DNA from: Glycocaulis albus
GTDB lineage: Bacteria; Pseudomonadota; Alphaproteobacteria; Caulobacterales; Maricaulaceae
Direction: 5' to 3'
DNA: 64,000 bases
NCBI RefSeq assembly: GCF_014639075.1
Contig: NZ_BMFS01000007.1
Span: 62,001 to 126,000, forward strand
The notes under the pieces were generated by a model. The model made no database searches. It worked only from the letters and a program-made list of their open reading frames with translations, and was not told the origin of the DNA. A program made the position numbers and the translations under genes. Below, in pieces: positions 12,430 to 20,767 of this stretch (its first letter is position 1; each line of letters begins with the position of its first letter).

Positions 12430-13575
12430 ATGAGTGAAGCCGTCATTCGCGCCACAGGCCTGTGGACGCCGCCCCATTCCATATCCAATGAAGAGCTGGT
12501 GGCCGCGTACAATGCGTATGCCGAGCGCTATAATGCCGAGCATGCGGACGAAATCGCCCGCGGCGAGCTGGAAGCGCTGACCCCCTCCTCTGCCGAATTC
12601 ATTGAGAAGGCTTCGGGCATCAAATCGCGTTATGTCGTGGAGAAAGACGGCGTTCTCGACATCAGCCGGATGATGCCGAACATACCCGAGCGTTCCAATG
12701 ACGAGCTGGCGATTCTCGCCGAGATCGGCGCTCATGCGGCGCGCGACGCGCTGGAACGTGCCGGCAGGACGCCGGCCGATATTGACGGCATTATCGTGGC
12801 CGCCTCCAACATGCAGCGCGCCTACCCGGCTGTGGCGATCGAGATCCAGATGGCCCTCGGCATGGAGCACGGCTTCGGGTTTGACATGAATGTCGCCTGC
12901 TCCTCGGCCACGTTCGGCATGCAGGCGGCGGCCGACATGATTGCAGCGGGCAATGCCCGCGCGATACTGGTGGTCAGCCCGGAAATCACCTCGGCGCACC
13001 TGAACTGGCGCGACCGGGACAGCCACTTCATCTTCGGCGATGTGGCCACAGCCGTGCTGCTGGAGCGCGCGGAGCTGGGAGAGGGCGGATGGCGCATCAT
13101 CGGCTCGCGCCTGAAAACGCAGTTCTCCAACAATATCCGCAATAATTTCGGCTTCCTGAACCGCACCGAACGCGCGACCGGCGACAACCGGCCGCTGCAG
13201 AACGGGTCGCCCAAGGACGACAGGCTGTTCGTTCAGGAGGGCCGCAAGGTGTTCAAGGAAGTCGTGCCGATGGTGTCGGACATGATCCGCGAGCACATGG
13301 ACGATCTCGGGCTGGAGCCGGACCAGATGCGCCGCGTGTGGCTGCACCAGGCCAATATCAACATGAATCTGATGATCGCGAAGAAGGTATTCGGGCGCGA
13401 GGCTGGCGGCGAGGATGCGCCGACCATTCTGGATGAATACGCCAACACCTCCTCTGCCGGCTCGATCATCGCGTTCCACAAGCATTCCGAAGACCTGCAG
13501 AGCGGTGACAAAGGTGTGATCTGCTCCTTCGGTGCGGGGTATTCCGCCGGCACCGTGTTTGTGGAGAAGCTGTAA
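12430..13575 (+). CDS. Beta-ketoacyl-ACP synthase III-like enzyme (FabH family)
   Basis: A thiolase-fold condensing enzyme of 381 residues. The KAS III triad is visible: Cys in NVACSSATFGM (near residue 158), His in WLHQANINMN (near 307) and Asn in EYANTSSAGS (near 338). It is about 60 residues longer than classic FabH. Part of the difference is an N-terminal insertion rich in Ala, Glu and Tyr (about residues 22-60). Such longer FabH relatives usually act on non-acetyl primers or shunt beta-oxidation acyl-CoA into fatty acid synthesis; which applies here is unknown. ATG follows a GGGGAAACCG leader. The metallopeptidase gene starts 1 base after its stop. Confidence 0.85.
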   Translation: MSEAVIRATGLWTPPHSISNEELVAAYNAYAERYNAEHADEIARGELEALTPSSAEFIEKASGIKSRYVVEKDGVLDISRMMPNIPERSNDELAILAEIGAHAARDALERAGRTPADIDGIIVAASNMQRAYPAVAIEIQMALGMEHGFGFDMNVACSSATFGMQAAADMIAAGNARAILVVSPEITSAHLNWRDRDSHFIFGDVATAVLLERAELGEGGWRIIGSRLKTQFSNNIRNNFGFLNRTERATGDNRPLQNGSPKDDRLFVQEGRKVFKEVVPMVSDMIREHMDDLGLEPDQMRRVWLHQANINMNLMIAKKVFGREAGGEDAPTILDEYANTSSAGSIIAFHKHSEDLQSGDKGVICSFGAGYSAGTVFVEKL

Positions 13576-13576
13576 G

Positions 13577-14641
13577 ATGAACCTGGCCGGCGAGACCGAT
13601 CTCGCCGCGCGGATTCTGGCCAAGACCAACGAATATCTGGACTTTCCGAGCGTCGTTGGCCACGAGACACCGTTTCTCGATCATCTCGCGCGCGATTTTG
13701 CGGGCCTCGGCTACAAGCCGCAGCGCCACGCGAATCTGTGCGTTATTGATACCGGCAAGCCCGGCCCGGTCTTCATCGCCCATGTCGACCGGCACGGCGC
13801 CGTGATTGCGCCGGACGGCGCCCCTGTCTATGCCGCCCACGCGGTGAAGAACGAGAAATACGGCGAACAGGCCGTCGCGTCCGAAATTCTCGCAACGCGT
13901 GTCAGCGAGCGCTATGGCGGCGAAGAGGTCTTCGCCTATGACCGCAAGACCGGCGGACGGCTCGCCTATGGCGATGTCACCGGCGCACGGCTCGATAGCG
14001 ACGGACGTATTGTGCTGGAGATTGCGGGCCTGCCGGCCCTGCCGCCGGGTACCCCGATAAGCTTTGGCCGCGCCCTTGACCGCAGTTCCGGCGGACAGGT
14101 CTCGGGCCAGCTGGACAATCCGGTATCGGTCGCCGTGCTGCGCATCGCCGCCGAACTTGGGCTTGGCGGCCATGTCGTGTTTACGGCGGAAGAGGAAATC
14201 GGACGCTCGGCCGCGCACTTCCTGCACTGGGCGGAAAAGGCCCTGCCTGGGCGCAAGGATGTTGTGGTGCTGGATACCAGCCCGTTTGAGGATTCAGCGG
14301 CCATGCTGGCCGGCGCCGTCATCCTGCGGCGCCGGGATGCCAGCGCCAGCTTTCACGAGGCCATGGTGGAGCGGGTAGAACGGGCCGCGGCCAGCGCAGG
14401 CGCGCCGATCATCTTCAAGGATGCCTTCATTGAGGCCGAGAACGCGGCGCGCGCCCGGCGCGGACAGCCGCTAAAGGGTATTGGCCTGACCGAGCTCGGC
14501 AAGATCACCGCCCAGTCGAAGGGCGAGTTCACTGGCGCCAGCCTGCAGGTGCCTACAGTGAACTACCATTCCAATCAGGAAACCACATCACCGCGCGCGC
14601 TGGTGGCCATGTTGCGTACCGCGCTGGCCCTGACATCCTGA
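13577..14641 (+). CDS. M42/M20-type zinc metallopeptidase
   Basis: A 354-residue co-catalytic zinc peptidase, probably an aminopeptidase. Metal and catalytic residues are arranged as in the M42/M18/M20 clan: HVDRHG near residue 76, LDN near 182, the general base in FTAEEEIG near 205, a metal aspartate in VVVLDTSPF near 234, and a C-terminal YHSNQET. Canonical M42 enzymes have DDRxG after the second aspartate; here it is DNPVS. It starts right behind the FabH-like gene, so the two are probably co-transcribed although their functions are not obviously linked. Confidence 0.82.
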   Translation: MNLAGETDLAARILAKTNEYLDFPSVVGHETPFLDHLARDFAGLGYKPQRHANLCVIDTGKPGPVFIAHVDRHGAVIAPDGAPVYAAHAVKNEKYGEQAVASEILATRVSERYGGEEVFAYDRKTGGRLAYGDVTGARLDSDGRIVLEIAGLPALPPGTPISFGRALDRSSGGQVSGQLDNPVSVAVLRIAAELGLGGHVVFTAEEEIGRSAAHFLHWAEKALPGRKDVVVLDTSPFEDSAAMLAGAVILRRRDASASFHEAMVERVERAAASAGAPIIFKDAFIEAENAARARRGQPLKGIGLTELGKITAQSKGEFTGASLQVPTVNYHSNQETTSPRALVAMLRTALALTS

Positions 14642-14643
14642 TC

Positions 14644-14678
14644 AAAAAAGAACCCCGCCAGACGAACTGGCGGGGTTT
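14644..14678 (-). terminator. Terminator between amt and the peptidase gene
   Basis: The 11-bp stem AACCCCGCCAG/CTGGCGGGGTT with a 5-base loop is flanked on the left by AAAAAAG. Read on the minus strand this is a hairpin followed by CTTTTTT, a good intrinsic terminator for amt. On the plus strand it has only GGTTTC, so it is weaker there. Confidence 0.85.
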
Positions 14679-14708
14679 CAGTCAGGGAGGACTGGTAAAC
14701 CCAGATCG

Positions 14709-15920
14709 TCACGCGCTCTCGCCGTGGAGCGCAATGTCGATCCCGGTAACTTCGTCTTCTTCCTCGACCCGCAGCTTCACCACGCGGCCAATCAGGAAGA
14801 GAATCACAAACGTGCCGATGGCACACCAGGCGGCAGCGGCAAGCGCGCCCCAGGTCTGCGTCCAGACCAGCAGCCAGTTGCCTTCTATGGCACCCGCCGT
14901 CCCGCCAATCGCCTCGACCGCGAAGACACCGGTCAGCACCGCGCCGGCGAACCCGGCAATCCCGTGCAGGCCGAACGCATCCAGGCTGTCATCGTATTTC
15001 AGGGCGCTCTTGAGTGCCGTGACCGCAAAATAGGCTGCCACAGCACCGGCTGCGCCCAGCGCGAACGCTGCTTGCGGGCCGACAAAGCCCGCCGCAGGCG
15101 TGATCGCCACCAGACCCGCCACCGCGCCGGAGGCTGCGCCGAGAACGGTCGGCTTGCCGCGCAGGATCCACTCCAGAGCGCACCAGACCAGCGCCGCCAT
15201 GGCGGCTGCAATCTGGGTTACCAGCGCCGCATGGGCAGCAATCTCGTCAGCAGCCAGCGCCGAGCCGCCATTGAAGCCGAACCAGCCGACCCATAGCAGG
15301 CCTGCCCCGATGACGGTGAGGACCAGGTTGTGCGGCGGGTGGCCTTCCTTCGGCCAGCCGCGGCGCGGGCCAAGCACCAGCGCCAGCACCAGGCCGGCAA
15401 CACCAGAATTGATATGCACCACTGCGCCGCCCGCAAAATCGATCACACCCGCCTCATCCAGGAAGCCGCCGCCCCACACCCAGTGGGCAATCGGCGCATA
15501 GACCACAAGCAGCCAGACGGGCACGAAGATGACCCAGGCCGTGAAACTCATCCGCTCGGCTGCGGCGCCGGAGATGATGGCCACGGTGATAATGGCAAAG
15601 GTCAGCTGGAACAGGATGAAGACAGGCTCGGGCAGTCCGCCGGAATCATTGCCTGGCTGAAGGCCCGCAAGGAAAAGCCTGTCGAGTCCGCCTATGAACG
15701 CTCCGTCGCCTGTCAGGGCCAGCGAGTAGCCCACCAGTGCCCAGGTGATGGTGACGAGCACGGCCGCTGCGAGCGAATGCATCAGTGTGGAGAGCACACT
15801 CGTCCGGCGTACCATGCCGCCATAGAACAGCGCCAGGCCGGGAACGGTCATCATCAGCACCAGTGCCGAAGCGGTCAGTATCCAGGCGGTATCGCCTGCG
15901 GAGAAGGCAGCGTCTTCCAT
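14709..15920 (-). CDS. amt: Ammonium transporter (Amt/MEP/Rh family)
   Basis: Inner-membrane ammonium channel/transporter of 403 residues with about 11 membrane helices. Family landmarks are FYGGMVRR near residue 33, DFAGGAVVHINSG with the first pore histidine, and GLHGIAGF with the second. The cytoplasmic C-terminal tail ends KLRVEEEDEVTGID, the region that PII proteins contact. There is no cleavable signal peptide; the protein starts almost directly in the first helix. No glnK gene is next to it, unlike the common glnK-amtB pair. An NtrC-like palindrome lies about 120 bases upstream. Confidence 0.95.
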   Translation of the reverse strand: MEDAAFSAGDTAWILTASALVLMMTVPGLALFYGGMVRRTSVLSTLMHSLAAAVLVTITWALVGYSLALTGDGAFIGGLDRLFLAGLQPGNDSGGLPEPVFILFQLTFAIITVAIISGAAAERMSFTAWVIFVPVWLLVVYAPIAHWVWGGGFLDEAGVIDFAGGAVVHINSGVAGLVLALVLGPRRGWPKEGHPPHNLVLTVIGAGLLWVGWFGFNGGSALAADEIAAHAALVTQIAAAMAALVWCALEWILRGKPTVLGAASGAVAGLVAITPAAGFVGPQAAFALGAAGAVAAYFAVTALKSALKYDDSLDAFGLHGIAGFAGAVLTGVFAVEAIGGTAGAIEGNWLLVWTQTWGALAAAAWCAIGTFVILFLIGRVVKLRVEEEDEVTGIDIALHGESA

Positions 15921-16041
15921 TTGCGGATCACCCCTTGGCAGAAAACATGCGCCAAACGTGCGTCCGCCTGTCGAAGCTTGTCAGCGGCCGGACTTGTATT
16001 GCAGCGCAGCAGGGGCGGGCGTGCCGGAATTTGAGGCGCCT

Positions 16042-16060
16042 TTGCACAATATTGGTGCAA
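16042..16060. promoter_or_regulatory. NtrC-like palindrome upstream of amt
   Basis: TTGCACAATATTGGTGCAA is a perfect TTGCAC/GTGCAA inverted repeat with a 7-base centre, close to the NtrC enhancer pattern (GCAC, N5-7, GTGC). It sits 122-140 bases upstream of the amt start, where NtrC enhancers usually act. I did not find a convincing sigma-54 -24/-12 element between it and amt, so regulation is inferred from the palindrome and the nature of the gene. Confidence 0.5.
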
Positions 16061-16080
16061 GGCAGGCCGAGTGGCCGCAA

Positions 16081-16725
16081 TCAGCGCGTTACCGTCTGCC
16101 TTGCTGCGCGGACAAAGGCCGCAATTCGCGCCAGGTCCTTTAGGCCGGGCGCGCTTTCCACGCCTGACACCGCGTCGACGGCCCTGGCGCCGGACACAGA
16201 GACCGCCGCCGCTACTGTCTCCGGCGAGAGGCCGCCGGCCAGGATGAAGGGCAAGGCGTCAAAGCCCTTCAAGAGCGAATAGTCATACCCCTCGCCCCAG
16301 CCACCCGGCCGGTCCGCGCCTGCGGGCGGTTTCGCATCGAACAGGATGGCATCGGCGTAACCTGCGTAGCGCGCAGCCTTTTCCACATCGGCTGGCATGC
16401 TGACGGGAACGGCCTTCCATACGCCCTCGCCTGCATAACTGCGCGCATCAAGGCAACGCTGCGGGCTTTCATGTCCATGAAGCTGGATAATGTCAGGGCG
16501 AAGCACGCGCAGCACCTCGCCCAGCAGGACGTCGTCGGGATCTACCAGCACGGCGACCGATTTCGCGGCCCCTTTCAGAGCGGCGAGTTCTGCCGCCTTT
16601 GCCAGCGTCACACCGCGCGGGCTTTTGGGGAAGATGATGAAGCCCAGATAATCGGCCTCGGCAGCCACGGCAGCACGCACCGAGGCTTCGTCACTCATCC
16701 CGCAGATTTTCACCAGCACGCTCAT
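16081..16725 (-). CDS. trpF: Phosphoribosylanthranilate isomerase
   Basis: Third step of tryptophan synthesis, an Amadori rearrangement of phosphoribosylanthranilate to CdRP. It is a 214-residue TIM barrel. The catalytic base cysteine is in KICGMSDE (residue 9) and the general acid aspartate in ILFDAKPPAG (near 130). The phosphate-binding end is FILAGGLSPETV and AVDAVSGVE. It stands alone: trpB and trpA, which often follow trpF in alphaproteobacteria, are not in this window. mscL lies 40 bases upstream on the same strand. Confidence 0.95.
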   Translation of the reverse strand: MSVLVKICGMSDEASVRAAVAAEADYLGFIIFPKSPRGVTLAKAAELAALKGAAKSVAVLVDPDDVLLGEVLRVLRPDIIQLHGHESPQRCLDARSYAGEGVWKAVPVSMPADVEKAARYAGYADAILFDAKPPAGADRPGGWGEGYDYSLLKGFDALPFILAGGLSPETVAAAVSVSGARAVDAVSGVESAPGLKDLARIAAFVRAARQTVTR

Positions 16726-16765
16726 GCCGCTCGACTTAGCCCGGCCAGCCCGGCGCGCAAAGAGC

Positions 16766-17182
16766 CTACTTCTTCAGCAGGTCCCGGATCTCTTCGAGCA
16801 ATTCCTCATTGCGCGGCTTGGCAGGAGGCTCGGCAGGCACCTCGTCCTTCTTCTTGTCCATCATCCTGTTCATGCCGCGGATGAGCAGGAAGAGCGCGAA
16901 CGCCACAATCACGAAGCTGATCACCGCGTTGATAAACACGCCATAATTGATGGTGGCGGCTCCGGCCTCGGCGGCCGCAGCGCGCGAGGCGTATTCCACC
17001 CCGTCCAGCGCGAGGAATAATTCCGAGAAATCGACGCCGCCGAGCAGAAGCCCGATGGGCGGCATCAGTATATCGTTCACGAAGGACGACACGATGGTGG
17101 AGAACGCCCCGCCGAGAATGAAGCCGACCGCAAGGTCGACCACATTGCCGCGCATGGCAAATTTCTTGAATTCATTGAGCAT
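16766..17182 (-). CDS. mscL: Large-conductance mechanosensitive channel
   Basis: Homopentameric inner-membrane safety valve that opens under hypo-osmotic stress. It has 138 residues. The amphipathic N-terminus and first helix match the family closely ([20 protein letters not shown], then [16 protein letters not shown]). A periplasmic loop, a second helix ([16 protein letters not shown]) and a charged cytoplasmic bundle ([14 protein letters not shown]) follow. Reading direction and spacing would allow read-through into trpF. Confidence 0.96.
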   Translation of the reverse strand: MLNEFKKFAMRGNVVDLAVGFILGGAFSTIVSSFVNDILMPPIGLLLGGVDFSELFLALDGVEYASRAAAAEAGAATINYGVFINAVISFVIVAFALFLLIRGMNRMMDKKKDEVPAEPPAKPRNEELLEEIRDLLKK

Positions 17183-17268
17183 GATAAAGCCCTCCCGGCG
17201 AACCCGGAAGGAATCCTAGGCGGATTTCCGGGCCTCGCCTAGACGAACGGCGTGCCGCCACGACGCGG

Positions 17269-17553
17269 TTACGCCTTGCCGTCCACGCGCTCGCGCAATT
17301 CCTTGCCCGTCTTGAAGAAGGGCACGTGCTTTTCTTTCACCGACACGGCGTCGCCTGTGCGCGGATTGCGCCCCTGGCGCGGCGGACGGTTGCGCACGGA
17401 AAAAGCGCCGAACCCCCGCAGCTCCACGCGTTCGCCGCGTTCGAGCGCCTGGGTGATTTCTTCAAATATCGAATTGACGACCCGCTCGACGTCACGCTGG
17501 AAAAGATGCGGATTGGCAGCCGCCAGTTTCTCGATCAGTTCAGACTTGATCAT
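17269..17553 (-). CDS. ihfB: Integration host factor, beta subunit
   Basis: DNA-bending nucleoid protein that pairs with IhfA. It has 94 residues: an N-terminal helical part [20 protein letters not shown] and a beta-arm with [10 protein letters not shown] carrying the intercalating proline. It lies downstream of rpsA on the same strand, the usual proteobacterial order. A strong terminator between them means ihfB probably needs its own promoter in the 90-base gap. Confidence 0.95.
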   Translation of the reverse strand: MIKSELIEKLAAANPHLFQRDVERVVNSIFEEITQALERGERVELRGFGAFSVRNRPPRQGRNPRTGDAVSVKEKHVPFFKTGKELRERVDGKA

Positions 17554-17640
17554 GATTTCGCGTCCCCGGGATGACGAAGGGAGAAACCTTGGGACGGGTA
17601 CCGGCCAAGGTCAATCACTTCAAGGCAAAAAGAGTGATAC

Positions 17641-17681
17641 CGGCAAAAGAAAATGGCCGGACCCGCAGGGCCCGGCCATTT
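17641..17681 (-). terminator. Terminator of rpsA
   Basis: The 10-bp stem AAATGGCCGG/CCGGCCATTT, extended by a GC-rich loop, is followed on the minus strand by TTTTCTTTT. It lies 23 bases beyond the rpsA stop. Confidence 0.85.
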
Positions 17682-17703
17682 GCCGTCACGTCACCAATGC
17701 GGA

Positions 17704-19413
17704 CTATTCGTCCTTCTTGGTGTCCTGCTGCTTCAGCGCGGCGCCCAGAATGTCACCGAGCGATGCACCGGACTCAGACGAGCCGTACTGCTCGACCGCT
17801 TCCTTCTCCTCGGCCATTTCGAGGGCCTTGATGGAGACCGATACGCGCCGTGCGCCCTTGTCGACATTGGTGATGCGCGCATCCACCTTGTCACCGACAG
17901 AGAAGCGCTCGGGGCGTTGCTCGGCGCGGTCACGCGACAGGTCAGACTTGCGGATGAAGGATTTCATCTGCCCGCCTTCGCCGAAGGAGACCTCGATGCC
18001 GCCCGTGGTCACTTCGGTCACGGTGCAGGTCACGGTCTCGCCGCGCTTGAAGCCGCCGGAGTCTTCCATCGGGTCGCCAGCCAGCTGCTTGATGCCGAGC
18101 GAGACGCGCTCTTTCTCGATATCCACGTCCAGCACCTTGGCCTCGACCATGTCGCCCTTGTTGAAGTCGGCCAGCGCTTCTTCGCCGGAACGGTCCCAGT
18201 CGATGTCCGACAGGTGGACCATGCCGTCTATGTCTTCGCCGACGCCAATGAACAGGCCGAATTCGGTGATGTTCTTCACCTCGCCCTTCACGACCGTGCC
18301 GGCCGGATGGGTTTCAGCGAAGATTTCCCACGGATTGCGCTGGGTCTGCTTGATGCCGAGCGAGATGCGGCGCTTCTCCTCGTCCACGTCCAGCACCATG
18401 ACGGTGACTTCCTGGGAGGTGGAGACGATCTTGCCGGGGTGGATGTTCTTCTTGGTCCAGCTCATTTCAGAGACGTGGACAAGGCCTTCAACGCCCGATT
18501 CCAGCTCCACGAACGCGCCATATTCGGCGATGTTGGTCACGCGGCCTTCAAAGGTCGCGCCCACCGGATACTTCGCGGCCACCGCATCCCACGGATCGGA
18601 CAGAAGCTGCTTCATGCCGAGCGAGATGCGCTGGGTGTCCTTGTTGATCTTGATGATCTGGACTTTCACGGTCTGACCGACCTCGACCACTTCGCTGGGA
18701 TGGCCAACGCGGCTCCAGCTCATGTCGGTGACGTGCAGGAGGCCGTCAATGCCGCCCAGATCCACGAACGCACCGTAATCGGTGATGTTCTTGACGACGC
18801 CTTCGCGGGTTTCGCCCTCGGCCAGATTGCCGACCAGCTCGGCGCGCTGCTCGGCACGCGACTCTTCGAGAACAGCGCGGCGCGAGACAACGATATTGCC
18901 GCGCGGGCGGTCCATCTTCAGGACCGCGAAGGGCTGTTCCTTGTTCATCAGCGGGCCGACATCGCGCACGGGGCGGATATCCACCTGGGAGCCGGGCAGG
19001 AAGGCCGATGCGCCGCCCAGATCGACGGTGAAGCCGCCCTTGACGCGGCCGACAATGGCGCCGTTGACCGGCTCCTTGGCCTCGAACATTTTTTCAAGGC
19101 GGTCCCAGGCTTCCTCGCGGCGGGCCTTGTCACGCGAAAGCACCGCTTCGCCGAGCGCGTTCTCGATGCGCTCCAGATAGACTTCAACCTCGTCGCCGGG
19201 CTTGGGGGTGGTCGAGCCGGGGCCGGAGAACTCGCGCAGCGAGATGCGGCCTTCGGTTTTCAGACCCACATCGATCACGATCATGTCGTGTTCGACGGCG
19301 GTCACGGTGCCACGCACCACAGAGCCTTCTACAAGGTCACGGCCTGCAAAGCTCGCTTCGAGCATTGAGGCAAAATCGTCGCGGCTAGCCGCAGAGGAAG
19401 ATGTAGCATTCAT
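17704..19413 (-). CDS. rpsA: 30S ribosomal protein S1
   Basis: RNA-binding protein of the small subunit that delivers mRNA to the ribosome. It has 569 residues with six S1 domains in tandem, visible as repeats of VKNITDYGAFVDLGG, VTNIAEYGAFVELES and VKNITEFGLFIGVGE type. A hydrophilic C-terminus ends GAALKQQDTKKDE. The ATG at 19413 (MNATSSSAASRDDFASMLEA) gives the family length; a longer in-frame upstream ORF is just GC-rich read-through. The best Shine-Dalgarno (GGAGA) is 12 bases from ATG, unusually far, fitting the weak-SD, S1-autoregulated leaders known for rpsA. cmk, often found directly upstream, is absent; repeats occupy that place. Confidence 0.97.
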   Translation of the reverse strand: MNATSSSAASRDDFASMLEASFAGRDLVEGSVVRGTVTAVEHDMIVIDVGLKTEGRISLREFSGPGSTTPKPGDEVEVYLERIENALGEAVLSRDKARREEAWDRLEKMFEAKEPVNGAIVGRVKGGFTVDLGGASAFLPGSQVDIRPVRDVGPLMNKEQPFAVLKMDRPRGNIVVSRRAVLEESRAEQRAELVGNLAEGETREGVVKNITDYGAFVDLGGIDGLLHVTDMSWSRVGHPSEVVEVGQTVKVQIIKINKDTQRISLGMKQLLSDPWDAVAAKYPVGATFEGRVTNIAEYGAFVELESGVEGLVHVSEMSWTKKNIHPGKIVSTSQEVTVMVLDVDEEKRRISLGIKQTQRNPWEIFAETHPAGTVVKGEVKNITEFGLFIGVGEDIDGMVHLSDIDWDRSGEEALADFNKGDMVEAKVLDVDIEKERVSLGIKQLAGDPMEDSGGFKRGETVTCTVTEVTTGGIEVSFGEGGQMKSFIRKSDLSRDRAEQRPERFSVGDKVDARITNVDKGARRVSVSIKALEMAEEKEAVEQYGSSESGASLGDILGAALKQQDTKKDE

Positions 19414-19743
19414 GCGAAAAGACAGTCTCCAGCTTATGCGTTTGTATTCCGGCCGGCCGGTTGTCTCCGGCGGTCTTGCTGCTTTGGGGGAGCGCCCCCT
19501 CGCAGCCGGAATGGTTACGGTCTGGACACGTCTCTGCCACCGGAACCCGGCGCTCCGGGCCCGTCGATCATTGAAGAAAGGGGTTGGAGGAGCCGGAGGG
19601 CCGATGACAAAATCGTGCCCGGTTAAACGCCCTGCCTGCCAAACCGGCAGAAGCAAAGCGCGCGCGTCCTTACTCCATAAGGGCTTTAAGCGCAAGCGGG
19701 AGGGGTAGGGCTTGCCCCCTGTCGCCATCGCCCTCCAGTGCGT

Positions 19744-20020
19744 TCCCCCGGCAATAAGCCGGGGTGCGGAAAAAAGGACTGGGCACCGGCGTGCGCCGGT
19801 GAAACGCGTCTGAGGAGCCCCACTCTCGTCATTCCAGAAGCGGCGAAGCCGCTATCTGGAACCCAGAGCTTTTGAGAAAAACTGGATCCCGGCGTGCGCC
19901 GGGAAAACGCATTGGGGAATGCCTATCCCCTCGTCATTCCGGCGCAAGCCGGAACCCAGAGCCGTATCCACCGCCTGAGCTCTACGATCTCTGGATTCCC
20001 GCCTGCGCGGGAATGGCGAG
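19744..20020. repeat. Cluster of paired palindromic intergenic repeats
   Basis: Six hairpins lie in about 280 bases: 19746-19764, 19784-19801, 19832-19861, 19887-19904, 19937-19954 and 19995-20014. The third/fourth and fifth/sixth hairpins form two copies of one composite unit. Each copy has CGTCATTCC, hairpin, GGAACCCAGAG, a spacer of about 25-40 bases, then CTGGATTCCC or CTGGATCCC and a second hairpin. The second hairpin alone (19784-19801, then GAAACGC) looks like the right half of a decayed third unit. This is the layout of REP/BIME-type extragenic repeats. The cores differ while stems are kept, so RNA or DNA folding rather than exact sequence seems conserved. No gene overlaps them. Confidence 0.85.
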
Positions 20021-20158
20021 GAAGTGTGGGATAAATCCCCACTTATCTCCCCTCCTGTGAACTTGCCGCATAATGGCGGGTGTTCATCTCCGGCAAGACG
20101 GCGGTCCGGAATGCGTCCCGGCCGGGAGATGAAGCGGTGACCTGAGACGGGGTGCGCC

Positions 20159-20430
20159 CTAGGCTGTATCGGCATTCAGGTTTCGGGCGTGACGTGTAGC
20201 GGATTTTGTGCCTGACAAGGAGAGACGGCCGCCGTGGAGCATCCCTCCACAAGGGCGGCTCGACGCCGTCAGGGATGAAATCCGCCGCGCCTCTTCGAGG
20301 TATGGCGAAAATCGCCCACTCTTGCGTCGCAGCCCCTCGAAAGGGGAGCACCCTTCCATCGGGCCTGCTCCTGATACTGAACGATTTTTGCGCATATCAC
20401 GCTCCAAAACTGAATGTCGATACAGCCTAG
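20159..20430. mobile_element. 272-bp MITE-like element with terminal inverted repeats
   Basis: The two ends are inverted copies: the outermost 34 bases match at 30 positions, beginning CTAGGCTGTATC on each side. The CTAG at both extremities is itself palindromic, so the target duplication may be TA or CTAG. The core of about 200 bases has no transposase-sized ORF. Short reading frames across it end in similar residues in both directions, as expected of a palindromic element. This is best explained as a non-autonomous element mobilised by a transposase elsewhere. No second copy exists in the window. Confidence 0.7.
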
Positions 20431-20767
20431 AGTCTGGCCAATGCGAGACATCGACGCGGGGTTCATCCTCAGGTTCAGGCGGCCGGCGGAGCGGAAAACC
20501 GTAGCGGGCGCGGTCTGTCTCACCCTTGTGGACGGCTATACAGGTCCAGCTGGACCGGCTGACCCTCGGGAGGGCTGATGCGCGTCACGGAGGCTACGGC
20601 TATGGAGCAGCGTAAGGTATCCGCCCCGGCTGAAGAAACACCTGCGTGCGGGCGGCCTTGAGAGGGCCCGTTTGAACGTTCGCGTCCGGTCTTTTCATGG
20701 CCGCCCGCGCCATCCGTCCCATAAACCCCGCCCGGTAACGCGCGGGGATGGGGGTGTTGGCCGCAAG
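20431..20767. other. Gene-free stretch downstream of the VOC gene
   Basis: This 337-base stretch holds only short ORFs with no recognisable product, plus a weak hairpin next to the VOC gene. A 46-codon ORF starting near 20440 has no supporting ribosome site. I see nothing functional in it beyond the possible terminator. Confidence 0.5.
20727..20748 (-). terminator. Possible weak terminator of the usp-sigma-VOC operon
   Basis: CCCCGC/GCGGGG stem with a 10-base loop, followed on the minus strand by TTTATG. It is 20 bases beyond the VOC stop codon. The T-tract is short, so confidence is low. Confidence 0.35.

Noticed and set aside
12268-13629. 453-codon minus-strand ORF opposite the FabH-like gene
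   Set aside because: Antisense shadow; the plus strand has the complete Cys-His-Asn triad and family features.
17653-19368. 571-codon plus-strand ORF opposite rpsA
   Set aside because: Antisense of a strongly biased ribosomal protein gene, rich in Asp/His/Val; no start site or domains.
19852-20175. 107-codon ORF with PRRRESRDRR-like translation
   Set aside because: This is the reading of the palindromic repeats, a known type of spurious protein.
20673-20690. TGAACGTTCG near 20675, resembling the TetR operator at 24407
   Set aside because: Only an 8-base palindrome core is shared and no promoter or target gene sits there, so chance is likely.
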